The position numbers were made by a program, and so were the translations under genes. DNA of 64,000 nt, from assembly GCA_001769655.1 (NCBI GenBank), contig MEPC01000033.1, positions 1 through 64,000 on the forward strand, given 5' to 3'. Every line of letters starts with the position of its first letter. The stretch's first letter is position 1. Under the pieces are notes generated by a model. That model saw nothing but the letters and a program-made list of their open reading frames with translations. It had not been told where the DNA came from and ran no database searches. The stretch comes from Bacteroidetes bacterium RIFCSPLOWO2_12_FULL_37_12. GTDB lineage: Bacteria; Bacteroidota; Bacteroidia; 2-12-FULL-37-12. This document shows positions 1 through 8,860 of the stretch, piece after piece.

Positions 1-98
1 CATCATCCCATCATCCCATCATCCCATCATCCCATCATCCCATCATCCCATCATCCCATCATCCCATCATCCCATCATCCCATCATCCCATCATCCCA
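1..98. repeat. 8-bp tandem repeat array (ATCATCCC)n
   Basis: About twelve uninterrupted copies of the 8-mer ATCATCCC run from the left edge of the window to about position 98, then decay (ATTATTCTATCAC). The array is cut by the window edge, so its true length is unknown. There are no spacers, so it is not CRISPR. It ends about 80 bp upstream of the propeller-phosphatase gene. Because 8 is not a multiple of 3 and no gene covers it, copy-number change would not alter a protein seen here. Confidence 0.95.
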
Positions 99-180
99 TT
101 ATTCTATCACTTCATAGTACATTTGTCTTAATTTTTATTTAACTTTACGACAAAATTTCTTTTTCTTTGTATCTAGTATT

Positions 181-3100
181 ATGAAATTAGTTTTTAGAAG
201 TACCCTATTTCCTCTGTTTGCTTTTCTATATACAATTTTCTCAGACACATTTGCCGAACAATATAATTTCAAGACATTTTCGCTCGAAGAGGGAATGTCA
301 CAATCCACTATTTATACAATATGCCAGGACAAAAGAGGTTACATCTGGTTCGGTACGCTTGGAGGAGGAGTCAGCCGGTTTGACGGTTCTGAATTTACTC
401 ACTTTTCCGTTGAAGATGGATTAGCCGGTAATCAGGTTTACAAAATAATAGAGGACCAATTAGGGAATCTCTGGTTTGGTACCCGTAATGAAGGGGTCTC
501 TGTTTATGATGGAAAAAAATTCCGTACGCTGAATACAAAAAACGGTCTCAAAGCAGGTACAATTCGCGATATGATACAGGATGAAAAAGGAAGAATTTTA
601 CTCGGAACAGAAGGAGGTGGGGTTCACTTATTAAATTTAGCGCAAGGGTTAGATAAAATCGAGATCGAGATTATCAACACAACTTCCGGTTTAATCTCTA
701 ATGCCGTTTATTCATTATGCAAAGATAACTATGGAAATATCTGGGTAGGAACACAAAACGGAATCAGTATTCTGAAAAACTCTACCGGTAAGATCATTAA
801 TTTAGATGAAAAAAATGGTTTGTCAAATCTGAAAATACGATCCATTGAAACGGATAATTCAGGAAATATATGGATTGGCACTTTTGGTGGTAGTGTTTTC
901 TTTGCTGATAATTTATCTATAAACCTAAACCAAACCTACCGTTTTTTAAAACCCTTTTCTGTTTTGAATGATATGCAAATCATGGATATTTTTATTAATA
1001 ACGAAGGGAGTATATGGATGGCGACCTTAGGACAGGGTGTTTTTAAATACAAAAACTTGAAATTAATAAACTATACAGCCGCCGAAGGACTTAGCAACAA
1101 TAATGTAATGACGGTTTTTCAGGATAAAAGCTCCTCTATGTGGTTTGGCACATTCGGCGGTGGAGCAAGCAAACTCGGTGATCTTGCATTTTCATACATC
1201 TCAACCAAAGACGGTTTAACCGATAATCATGTTCGTTCTATGATTCAAACAAACAACGGTGACTTATGGTTGGGAACTTTTGAAGGAGGTGTTAACCTTA
1301 TCCGTGAAAATCAACTAATTAATTATTCAACGAAAAACGGATTAAGTTTCAACAGGGTATTTGCAATTATGGAAGATAAAAACAAAAATATATGGTTTGG
1401 CACTGACGGCGAAGGAGTTTGTAAATTTGATGGAAAAAAATTTGAAAATTATTCTGTAAAAAACGGTTTGTGTCACAATCAGGTTTGGACCATCATTCAG
1501 GATAAAAAAGGAATTATATGGTTTGGTACCTATGGAAATGGAATTTCGGGTTTTGATGGAAAAGAGTTTAAATCCTATAACAAATCTTCCGGGCTTATTC
1601 ACAATTCGGTTTTAACATTATTAGAAGATAACAAAGGCACTATCTGGATTGGTACTTATGAAGGAATAAGTAAAATGGTAAGAAACCAGTATTCAGCATC
1701 GTTCATATCCATTACTACGAGAGAGGGCTTAAGCAATAATCAGGTAATCTCGTTAGTTCAGGATCCTTCCGGAAATATTTGGGCGGGAACTTCTGGAGGA
1801 GGAGTTTGTAAATTAAAAGAATCCGCTGATGGTAGCATTGATATTCGTTGCTATAGTAAAAAAGATGGAATAAATTCCAATAATATTAAATCATTGCTGT
1901 TGGATAATGAAGGAAATATCTGGATTGGAAGTGAGAAAGGCATTGAACGAATAGAAATAAGCAATGACGGAAAAATTAAAAAACTAAAATTTTTTGGGAA
2001 AGAGGAGGGGTTCAACGGTATAGAATGTTATCAGAATTCTGCCTGCAAAGATGCCTCAGGCAATTTATGGTTTGGAACGGTAAAGGGAGCTATAAAATAT
2101 ACTGCATCAGAAGTTAAATTCAATAAAGTGTCACCGCAAACGCATATTACAAACATCAAACTTTTTTTTGAGGATGTGAATTGGATTAATCGAACGCTGG
2201 GAACCGATACTATTCCTTTAGACGAAAGCATCAATTATGAAAAAATATCCGAATGGAATGCTTTACCTGTAAATCCTGTTTTTCCTTACTCACAAAATCA
2301 TTTTACGTTTAGCTTTACCGGCATCAGTCATAAAACACCGGAAAAGGTACGGTATAAATTTAAACTGGAAAATTTTGACAAGGATTGGTTACCGGTAACC
2401 AAAGAAAATACAGCCACTTATGCCAATATTCAACCTGGCAGTTATATTTTTAAAGTGTTATCCTGTAATGAAGAAAATATCTGGAATACAGCGCCGGCGG
2501 AATTTTATTTTACAATAACTCCACCATTTTGGAGGACATGGTGGTTCTATACAGTGATGGCGGGATCGGTTTTAAGTGTAATTGCCGGTACCATAAAAAT
2601 AAGAGAGCGGAACCTCAAACATCAAAAACAACTATTAGAAAATAAAGTAATAGAGAGAACGGAAGAATTGAAAATAACCAACGATAAATTAATTAGTACT
2701 AACAGTGAACTGGAAAAATTATCCATAGTAGCCAGCGAAACGGATAATGCCGTGATTATTGCCGATGCTCAAGGGGTCATTGAATGGGCAAATCAGGCAT
2801 TTACCCGGATGACCGGTTTTTCTATAGATGAATATAAAAAACTGAAAGGTCAATCTCTGGAGGAGGTCAGCAGTAATCCTGAAATACGAAACATTATTTC
2901 TGAAAGTATAGAGCAAAAGAAATCTGTAATCTATGAATCGTTAGTCCGTCATAAAAACGGGGAAGAATATGTTATTCAATCCACGCTTACACCGGTGTTG
3001 AATGAGCATAGGGCAATTTTAAAATTAGTGGTGATTGACACGGATATTACCGAACGGAAAAAAACAGAAATTGAAATCAAAGATAAAAACAGAAAAATTG

Positions 3101-3870
3101 CGCAGAGCATTAATTATGCAAAACGTATTCAGGATACCATCATTCCTGATTCGAACGCCTTAAAATATTTTTTTTCAGATTCTTTTGTGTTTTTAAAATC
3201 AAGAGATGTGGTGAGCGGCGACTTACCCTGGATTTATATCAATGAAGAAGACATTTACATTGCTTCTATTGATTGCACCGGTCATGGGGTTCCCGGCGCC
3301 ATCATGTCCATAGTAGCTCATTTTTTGTTGGATAAAATTATGTCCGAACATTCCGGGCTAGCAACTACTTATATCCTCAATGAATTGCACAAGGGTGTGA
3401 AAAAAACTTTACAACAGGAAAAAAATACCGACTCCCATGACGGGATGGACATGGCATTAATCAACGTGAAATTGAAAGACCGGGAAAAAAATAATTTTGA
3501 ACTGTGTTTTTCAGGAGCCAGAAGACCCCTTTTTCATTTGCATGGAAACGAGATTTTTGAAATAAAAGGAGACCGGTTTCCCATAGGAGGAGTTCAATAC
3601 TCAGGTAAGGGAAAAGAAGTGGCATTTACCGAAAATAAAATAAACATTTCCAGAGGGGATGCCATTTTCCTGTGCTCGGATGGAATCATAGACCAGTTTG
3701 GGCAAAAAGAAAATAAACGGTTCGGAGTGACACGATTATCAGAAACCATCGTGAATAATCATTCCCTCCCAATGGCAGAAATAGGCAATCGTATAAAAAA
3801 ACAATTTGAAGAATGGAAGGGAGAAAATAAACAGTTGGATGATGTGTTGCTGATTGGAATAAGATTTTGA
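181..3870 (+). CDS. Two-component-regulator propeller / Y_Y_Y / PAS / SpoIIE-type serine phosphatase
   Basis: Predicted membrane sensor whose output is a PP2C-like phosphatase instead of a kinase. A signal-peptide-like start (residues 1-25) is followed by Reg_prop propeller blades (about 30-690; recurrent [IL]W[FI]G[ST] after G-[NSI]), a Y_Y_Y domain (about 700-775), one membrane helix (about 783-805), a short coiled coil, a PAS domain (about 845-965) and a SpoIIE domain (about 975-1229). The acidic metal ligands are visible in SGD, DCTGHGVPGA, CSDGI and LDDV, so the phosphatase appears intact. In the family such enzymes dephosphorylate anti-anti-sigma-like partners; none is encoded nearby. 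The gene stands alone and converges on the peptidase gene. The ligand of the propeller is unknown. Confidence 0.9.
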   Translation: MKLVFRSTLFPLFAFLYTIFSDTFAEQYNFKTFSLEEGMSQSTIYTICQDKRGYIWFGTLGGGVSRFDGSEFTHFSVEDGLAGNQVYKIIEDQLGNLWFGTRNEGVSVYDGKKFRTLNTKNGLKAGTIRDMIQDEKGRILLGTEGGGVHLLNLAQGLDKIEIEIINTTSGLISNAVYSLCKDNYGNIWVGTQNGISILKNSTGKIINLDEKNGLSNLKIRSIETDNSGNIWIGTFGGSVFFADNLSINLNQTYRFLKPFSVLNDMQIMDIFINNEGSIWMATLGQGVFKYKNLKLINYTAAEGLSNNNVMTVFQDKSSSMWFGTFGGGASKLGDLAFSYISTKDGLTDNHVRSMIQTNNGDLWLGTFEGGVNLIRENQLINYSTKNGLSFNRVFAIMEDKNKNIWFGTDGEGVCKFDGKKFENYSVKNGLCHNQVWTIIQDKKGIIWFGTYGNGISGFDGKEFKSYNKSSGLIHNSVLTLLEDNKGTIWIGTYEGISKMVRNQYSASFISITTREGLSNNQVISLVQDPSGNIWAGTSGGGVCKLKESADGSIDIRCYSKKDGINSNNIKSLLLDNEGNIWIGSEKGIERIEISNDGKIKKLKFFGKEEGFNGIECYQNSACKDASGNLWFGTVKGAIKYTASEVKFNKVSPQTHITNIKLFFEDVNWINRTLGTDTIPLDESINYEKISEWNALPVNPVFPYSQNHFTFSFTGISHKTPEKVRYKFKLENFDKDWLPVTKENTATYANIQPGSYIFKVLSCNEENIWNTAPAEFYFTITPPFWRTWWFYTVMAGSVLSVIAGTIKIRERNLKHQKQLLENKVIERTEELKITNDKLISTNSELEKLSIVASETDNAVIIADAQGVIEWANQAFTRMTGFSIDEYKKLKGQSLEEVSSNPEIRNIISESIEQKKSVIYESLVRHKNGEEYVIQSTLTPVLNEHRAILKLVVIDTDITERKKTEIEIKDKNRKIAQSINYAKRIQDTIIPDSNALKYFFSDSFVFLKSRDVVSGDLPWIYINEEDIYIASIDCTGHGVPGAIMSIVAHFLLDKIMSEHSGLATTYILNELHKGVKKTLQQEKNTDSHDGMDMALINVKLKDREKNNFELCFSGARRPLFHLHGNEIFEIKGDRFPIGGVQYSGKGKEVAFTENKINISRGDAIFLCSDGIIDQFGQKENKRFGVTRLSETIVNNHSLPMAEIGNRIKKQFEEWKGENKQLDDVLLIGIRF

Positions 3871-3927
3871 CATCCCATCTGGTTTAAGTATGTAGCCACG
3901 TTTGTGCTGTAGGTACTTAGAACCTTT

Positions 3928-5172
3928 TCACTTCTTCACTTTCCCTAATAAATCCTTCACCGCATCCTTGTGTAGCGTAAGTGTCATCATTTTAAGTTTG
4001 ATGAAGTCCTCGTGAAAGAAAAAATAACCGAAGCACTTGTTTCCTTCGCCGCAATTACGTGAACCTGAACCGCTGTCTTTTATTAAAAACCAACTTCCGT
4101 CTTCGCGCTCCTGAATTCCTACTACGTGCATGGCGTGGTCATCGGTAGTGGAACCGTTATTGAACCGCATCTGCCGGGCGCTCTCATCTATGTTACTGTG
4201 TGCAATGTCAAAAGTCGGAACAACTGCCACTTGAGTTTTCCGATCTATTCCGGGTTCACTCACATCTCCACCTATGCTGATGGTAAAACCATTTTTAACG
4301 GCATTTTTAACTGCGTTCATATAATCATCAAGCGGTACGTTCAGATAATCGGAACTACGCCACCAGTTGTCGGGGACATCATACAAAGAGTAGGAATAAT
4401 AAGGCGATACCATTAATGACATTAGGTTTACATAGTTATCGGGATTAATTTTCAGCACTTTTTCCATATATTCCTGAGGGGTAATATCTTTCCCAGCTTC
4501 TTTGACCTTAGTGGGCGGTTCTCCCATGTAGAATGTTAAAATTGATTTGACCGTTGAAAGAGCAGATTCCTCATTCCAATTATTATCGTACTTCATGGAG
4601 CGAAGGAAATCTTTTATTTCATCAAACATTTTTGCATGTGTATGAAATTTTTCGCCTTCTTTTTTTCCGGTATAAAGTTCAAAAGGAACGGCGCCGTATT
4701 TTTTCATTGTTCTGGCGAGTGCGTTGGTTTCAGATCCCTCTCCAATTGACATATCGCCGCGGTTTCGAATAAAATATTTCGTACGTTCAATATATTCCCA
4801 ATACACAAAATACATTTCCGAAAGTTTAACTTGTTTTCCTGTAAGCCGGTAAATTTCACTTTCGTAAAACGAGCTGGTGGCATAACACCAACAGGTATTT
4901 GTATTTCCCTGAGAAACCGGTGAAGTGTGCCACACTTTCTTGTATTGGTCAGGGTCCGTTGGTAGATTTTTCCCGGAGAGGTCAATCACAAAATCCCTTC
5001 TGACCGAGTCCTTATCTTTCTTGTTATTGAAGGACTTAATTTCCTTCATGATGACATTTTTGTAATACCCGGATTCCGAATTACGGTAAACGGCTTTATC
5101 GTTTAGTTGCCCTTGCGAAAAGGCAGTGGCACTAAAGATTAAAAGGGCGAGTGTGATGATTGGTGTTTTCAT
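3928..5172 (-). CDS. Secreted papain-fold (C1B, bleomycin-hydrolase-like) cysteine peptidase
   Basis: The 414-residue protein starts with a signal peptide (about 1-19, ending AFSQ). The papain-type nucleophile region is clear: oxyanion Gln at about 88 (SPVSQG) and Cys94 in NTCWCYATS. The catalytic His is about 346 in DDHAMHVVG. At the place of the usual Asn-Ser-Trp the sequence reads IKDSGSGS, so the Asn is Asp (about 366). C1B peptidases are normally cytosolic aminopeptidases; the signal peptide suggests an envelope or secreted form. The gene lies 114 bp downstream of the repeat-rich secreted protein on the same strand, across a palindromic repeat, so co-transcription is possible but uncertain. 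Confidence 0.82.
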   Translation of the reverse strand: MKTPIITLALLIFSATAFSQGQLNDKAVYRNSESGYYKNVIMKEIKSFNNKKDKDSVRRDFVIDLSGKNLPTDPDQYKKVWHTSPVSQGNTNTCWCYATSSFYESEIYRLTGKQVKLSEMYFVYWEYIERTKYFIRNRGDMSIGEGSETNALARTMKKYGAVPFELYTGKKEGEKFHTHAKMFDEIKDFLRSMKYDNNWNEESALSTVKSILTFYMGEPPTKVKEAGKDITPQEYMEKVLKINPDNYVNLMSLMVSPYYSYSLYDVPDNWWRSSDYLNVPLDDYMNAVKNAVKNGFTISIGGDVSEPGIDRKTQVAVVPTFDIAHSNIDESARQMRFNNGSTTDDHAMHVVGIQEREDGSWFLIKDSGSGSRNCGEGNKCFGYFFFHEDFIKLKMMTLTLHKDAVKDLLGKVKK

Positions 5173-5220
5173 TTGTTTTACATTTTAATTTTTAAATTTT
5201 TAATTTTTCAAATTAATTCA

Positions 5221-5270
5221 AACCTTCAAGGTTACCTACGCTACAAATCCATGCTAAACCTTGAAGGTTT
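5221..5270. repeat. Paired AACCTTnAAGGTT palindromes (copy 1)
   Basis: Two self-complementary 13-mers, AACCTTCAAGGTT (5221-5233) and AACCTTGAAGGTT (within 5256-5270), are inverted copies of each other and flank about 22 bp. The same arrangement recurs at 55290-55340 with a different spacer. It lies between two genes on the minus strand and could fold into a hairpin in their transcript. Confidence 0.85.
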
Positions 5271-5286
5271 ATTATTTTTAACATCT

Positions 5287-6162
5287 TTAAAAATACACGT
5301 ACCTATACGTCCTGAGCGTTTTCACATTCCCATTGGCATCAAGGTCTTTTGTTTCTGTAAGATTGTTTTTATCGTCGTAAACCGCCAGATAAGTATTATA
5401 AATTATATGCTCTCCCTGATATTCGGTTCCTTTAATCAGATTACCTTTTTCATCTCTTATTTTCATCTGGTCAAACTGGTAACTTAAACCTTTCACAAGA
5501 TTTTTTTTGACATCATATTCTGCTACATATTTCAAGGTCAATGATCCATCTTTCTCGTAAAGAATACTTTCTTTCAGTAGTCCGGTATCGTAATATGAAA
5601 AAGTGATTCTTTTCCCTTGAGTATCCATCCCCTTAAAAATAAACTCCTCTGACATTTTCCCAGATGTATTATATTTATATTCAAACCGGGTATCCACAGT
5701 GCCATCAAGTAACACATGTTCTTCCAATACCAGTTGATTTGATTTATTGTATGAATAATGATAACCCCTTTCAAGAAATCCTTCTTTGGTTTCATTTTTC
5801 AATGCTTCTACGCAGTTGCCTTTGAGGTCGTAAATATATACATGCCTTCTCATCAAAGAATCTCCGACAAAAAATTCTCCACGCACCCGGCGTCCAAGAG
5901 AGTCAAGTTCCCATTTGTATCTTATCAATCTTACTCCGCCTTTTCCGTATTTCTCAAATAAAATTTTTCTGCCGTTAGGTGCATATTGATTTACGTATTC
6001 CAATTCACCGTTGCGGTAAATGTATTCGGTTTTAATCCGGTTTTTCACAATGCGATTCAGGGCATCCTTATCTTCAGGGATGAATTGTGCTGATGAGGAG
6101 AAACCAATTCCTATCAGAAGTATAAGTGTTGAAAATACTTTTATTTTATTTCCTAATTCCAT
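5287..6162 (-). CDS. Secreted YD/RHS-like repeat protein of unknown function
   Basis: Not recognised as a named family. The 291-residue product has a signal peptide (about 1-26, ending SSSAQF). The rest is built from degenerate repeats of about 20-25 residues with the pattern Y-x-Y-[DN]-x-x-G/N-[KR/L]-x-x-E, for example YIYDLKGN, YSYNKSNQ, YKYNTSGK and AEYDVKKN. Such YD-like repeats form extended beta-sheet scaffolds in RHS and YwqK/MORN-like proteins. No catalytic domain follows the repeats. It is the upstream partner of the peptidase gene on the minus strand. An envelope structural or binding role is only inference. Confidence 0.6.
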   Translation of the reverse strand: MELGNKIKVFSTLILLIGIGFSSSAQFIPEDKDALNRIVKNRIKTEYIYRNGELEYVNQYAPNGRKILFEKYGKGGVRLIRYKWELDSLGRRVRGEFFVGDSLMRRHVYIYDLKGNCVEALKNETKEGFLERGYHYSYNKSNQLVLEEHVLLDGTVDTRFEYKYNTSGKMSEEFIFKGMDTQGKRITFSYYDTGLLKESILYEKDGSLTLKYVAEYDVKKNLVKGLSYQFDQMKIRDEKGNLIKGTEYQGEHIIYNTYLAVYDDKNNLTETKDLDANGNVKTLRTYRYVYF

Positions 6163-6224
6163 TTTATAAACATATGGATTATTAATAAATGGTCATTTCT
6201 TTTAAAAAAATTTTCCATTCCAAC

Positions 6225-6256
6225 ACCCTTATACCCCTATACCCCTATACCTTCTT
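6225..6256. repeat. ATACCCCT word repeat at gene boundary
   Basis: Short run of the word (T)ATACCCCT, three copies, between the YD-repeat gene and the glutaryl-CoA dehydrogenase gene. The same word, or its complement TATAGGGG, makes longer arrays at 19980-20110 and 46388-46420. Confidence 0.7.
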
Positions 6257-6264
6257 ACATCCCC

Positions 6265-7443
6265 TCATCTAAACGCCGAAACCCCTGTAATATGCTCGCC
6301 TGTGATCAATAAATGAATATCGTGAGTGCCTTCGTAAGTGATTACCGATTCAAGATTCATCATGTGCCTCATGATTGGATAATCGCCGGTGATTCCCATA
6401 GCTCCGTGAATTTGCCGGGCTTCTCTGGCAATATCCAACGCCATTGCTACATTATTTCTTTTAGCGAGTGACACTTGCTGGGTGGATGCTCTTCCCTCGT
6501 TTTTTAAGTTACCCAATCGCCAGCAAAGTAACTGTGCTTTTGTAATTTCAGTAATCATTTCCGATAGTTTTTTCTGTGTGAGTTGGAAGGAGGCAATGGG
6601 TTTGCTGAATTGAATTCTTTCCTGCGAATATCTCAAAGCAGAATCGTAACAATCCATAGCGGCGCCTACAGCTCCCCAGGCAATACCATAGCGCGCCTGG
6701 TCTAAACAACCTAAAGGACCACGAAGTCCTGATGCGTTCGGAAAAAGATTTTCCTTAGGCACTTTCACATTATCAAACACCAATTCACCGGTGGCACTGG
6801 CGCGTAATGACCATTTACCATGGGTTTCGGGAGTAGTAAATCCTTCCATTCCTCTTTCTACAATCAACCCTTTTATTTTTCCATTTTCATCCTTCGCCCA
6901 TACCACTGCCACTTCGGCAAAAGGAGCATTTGAAATCCACATTTTTGCACCATTCAACAGGTAATAACTTCCTTTGTCTTCAAAATGGGTTTTCATAGAA
7001 CCAGGGTCGGAACCATAATCGGGCTCCGTTAATCCAAAACAACCCATCCACTCTCCGGAAGCAAGTTTTGGCAGGTATTTCCGTTTTTGTTCTTCTGAAC
7101 CATATTTATAAATCGGAAACATTACGAGAGAACCCTGAACAGAAGCCGTAGAGCGGATACCGGAATCGCCACGTTCCAATTCCTGCATAATCAAACCATA
7201 CGAAGTATAATCAAGACCACCGCCGCCATATTCGGGAGGAATGGTAGGTCCAAATGCGCCAAGTTTTCCAAGTTCAGGAATAATATGTTTGGGGAAAACA
7301 GCATCCTGTGCGGCTTTTTCTATGATGGGAGAAATATGGGCTTTTACCCAGTCGCGGGCGGTGTTTCTAATAAGAATTTGTTCGGATGTGAAAAGTTCAT
7401 CTAATTGGTAATAGTCCGGTGCGGTGAAGCGGTCTTTGTGCAT
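6265..7443 (-). CDS. gcdH: Glutaryl-CoA dehydrogenase (acyl-CoA dehydrogenase family)
   Basis: FAD enzyme that oxidises and decarboxylates glutaryl-CoA to crotonyl-CoA in lysine/tryptophan breakdown. The length (392 residues) fits. The match to glutaryl-CoA dehydrogenases is specific: RSTASVQGSLVMFPI around the substrate pocket, GCFGLTEPDYGSDPG, and catalytic Glu371 in TYEGTHDIHLLITG. The start is the ATG at 7443; a TAnnTTTG box (TACATTTG, 7463-7470 complement) lies 19 bp upstream, giving a very short leader. Downstream genes are separated by a word-repeat spacer, so it is probably monocistronic. A short-chain acyl-CoA dehydrogenase is the alternative, less likely given the residues listed. 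Confidence 0.9.
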   Translation of the reverse strand: MHKDRFTAPDYYQLDELFTSEQILIRNTARDWVKAHISPIIEKAAQDAVFPKHIIPELGKLGAFGPTIPPEYGGGGLDYTSYGLIMQELERGDSGIRSTASVQGSLVMFPIYKYGSEEQKRKYLPKLASGEWMGCFGLTEPDYGSDPGSMKTHFEDKGSYYLLNGAKMWISNAPFAEVAVVWAKDENGKIKGLIVERGMEGFTTPETHGKWSLRASATGELVFDNVKVPKENLFPNASGLRGPLGCLDQARYGIAWGAVGAAMDCYDSALRYSQERIQFSKPIASFQLTQKKLSEMITEITKAQLLCWRLGNLKNEGRASTQQVSLAKRNNVAMALDIAREARQIHGAMGITGDYPIMRHMMNLESVITYEGTHDIHLLITGEHITGVSAFR

Positions 7444-7462
7444 GATTGGGTTGGGAAAGGTG

Positions 7463-7470
7463 CAAATGTA
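7463..7470 (-). promoter_or_regulatory. -7 box TACATTTG of glutaryl-CoA dehydrogenase gene
   Basis: Exact match to the Bacteroidota -7 consensus TAnnTTTG on the minus strand, 19 bp before the ATG. I found no clear TTG at -33. Confidence 0.5.
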
Positions 7471-7529
7471 GGAAAAAAGAGGAAGTTTTTATATTTTTAC
7501 AAATCCCTTTGTGCTCACAGTGTGCCTCC

Positions 7530-8144
7530 ATGATTAATTCCTCCAAACTTTTCAGCATCATTTCATTAAAAGGAGGACTCTTGTGGCTTTATTTTATAAT
7601 TTCCCTCCCTGTTTTCTCCCAACCCTATAGCTACATTTTTTCGAAAGATAAATATATCATTACCGCAGGATTAGGTGTTTTTAATCTTGCGGATGACTAT
7701 GCCATGCCCCTACAGAAAGGAACAATTGGACCCTTGCATGTTCATCTTGATTATGGCGTTTCGGATTTTATGGGAATTGGTGTTAGTATTAATTACTTAA
7801 ATTCTTTCAAGGAAGATACACCTTATGAAATATATGGTAATGCCAATTCCTATTATAGGGAAACAAATATAATTTCCTGGGGAGTTCTCTTCCGAACAGA
7901 TATTCATTATTTCATTACAGATAAATTTGACCTTTTCTGGGGGTTTGGTCTTGGATACAATCGTACTACAGAATTTATAAAAGGCAACTTTGGGTATCAT
8001 GAATCGAATTATAATAACTCATCCCCTTTTGGAGCTGAATTGACCACAGGATTTCGTTTCTTTATAGCTCCAAATTTTGGATTTTTTCTGGAGGGGGGGC
8101 TTTCAAAATCATTAATACAAAGTGGATTTGCTTTAAGTTTGTAA
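7530..8144 (+). CDS. Small outer-membrane beta-barrel-like protein
   Basis: Unknown protein of 204 residues. I chose the ATG at 7530 over an upstream in-frame ATG at 7446, because only the shorter form begins with a signal peptide (hydrophobic stretch GGLLWLYFIISLPVFSQ). The mature part alternates aromatic and small residues in strands such as YIITAGLGVFNLAD, FDLFWGFGLGYN and FGFFLEGGLSKS, typical of porin-fold outer-membrane proteins (OmpA/outer-membrane-beta-barrel type). It ends 6 bp before the next lipoprotein gene, so the two are very likely co-transcribed. Confidence 0.7.
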   Translation: MINSSKLFSIISLKGGLLWLYFIISLPVFSQPYSYIFSKDKYIITAGLGVFNLADDYAMPLQKGTIGPLHVHLDYGVSDFMGIGVSINYLNSFKEDTPYEIYGNANSYYRETNIISWGVLFRTDIHYFITDKFDLFWGFGLGYNRTTEFIKGNFGYHESNYNNSSPFGAELTTGFRFFIAPNFGFFLEGGLSKSLIQSGFALSL

Positions 8145-8150
8145 GATTTC

Positions 8151-8669
8151 ATGAATTCCATTTCTACAAAAATATTATTGGGTTCTCTGCTGTTCTTGTT
8201 CAGTTGCAGCTACCCTGCTTATCTTCCAAAAGCAGAAAAACTTGGAGTAAATCCGTATGGTGCGGAGATATTGGTTATCAAAAAAAACAGGCAAAATGTC
8301 CACGGTGAATTTCTTTCTTTTGAGAATGATAAAGTAATTATTCTTTTAAACACGTATGAAAGTTTTCCGGTTAAAATTATTTCCATCCCCGTGAGTGACA
8401 TTAAAAATTACTATGTAAAATATTACAAACCCGAGAATTATGGTTGGACCATTCCAACGTACACTCTCCTTTCAATTTCTCACGGATTTTTTGCAATTCT
8501 TACCTTTCCTTTGAATATGTTGGTTAGTTGGTCTATCATTGGGGGTTCTCTTACTGCCTCAAGATATACAAAAGATGATTTAAGTTTTTATTATCTAAAA
8601 CTATACAGTCGCTTTCCACAAGGGATCCCCAAGGATTTTAAAACTGAAGAATTAAAGACAACCGATTAA
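8151..8669 (+). CDS. Putative lipoprotein, unknown function
   Basis: A 172-residue protein with a lipoprotein signal peptide; the lipobox is LFSC with Cys at about 19. After a short soluble part (about 35-105) there is a hydrophobic segment (about 112-140, LLSISHGFFAILTFPLNMLVSW), then a short tail. I recognise no family. Gene spacing of 6 bp links it to the preceding beta-barrel-like gene. The soluble part resembles the small SH3-like barrels found in many Bacteroidota lipoproteins, but that is a guess. Confidence 0.6.
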   Translation: MNSISTKILLGSLLFLFSCSYPAYLPKAEKLGVNPYGAEILVIKKNRQNVHGEFLSFENDKVIILLNTYESFPVKIISIPVSDIKNYYVKYYKPENYGWTIPTYTLLSISHGFFAILTFPLNMLVSWSIIGGSLTASRYTKDDLSFYYLKLYSRFPQGIPKDFKTEELKTTD

Positions 8670-8679
8670 TAAAATAATA

Positions 8680-8840
8680 TTATACTGTAAACGGATCAAC
8701 TTTCAGCAAATGTCTATATTGACATATTGTTTCATAGTTTCATTGTTAATTAACTCCATGATTTCAGCACAACAATGAAACAATGTAGCAATGGAACAAT
8801 GAACAGAGTTACACGAAAATTTATACCGATTGCAGTATAT
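8680..8840. mobile_element. MITE-like element, copy A (imperfect terminal inverted repeats)
   Basis: The left end TTATACTGTAAACGGATC (from 8680) is an imperfect inverted copy (14 of 20) of the right end TTATACCGATTGCAGTATAT (8821-8840). Inside are CAACTTTCAGCAAATGTCT and ACACGAAAATT, which are also found in copy B at 39104-39193. Copy A carries an extra internal stretch of TTTCATTG/CAATGAAAC inverted words (about 8728-8803). No transposase is present. The right end lies 20 bp before the next start codon, so the element forms that gene's leader. Confidence 0.6.
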
Positions 8841-8860
8841 CACAAAAGAACTTTACCAAA

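Noticed and set aside
1-98. Direct repeats that might be a CRISPR array
   Set aside because: The unit is 8 bp and copies abut with no spacers; it is a simple tandem repeat.
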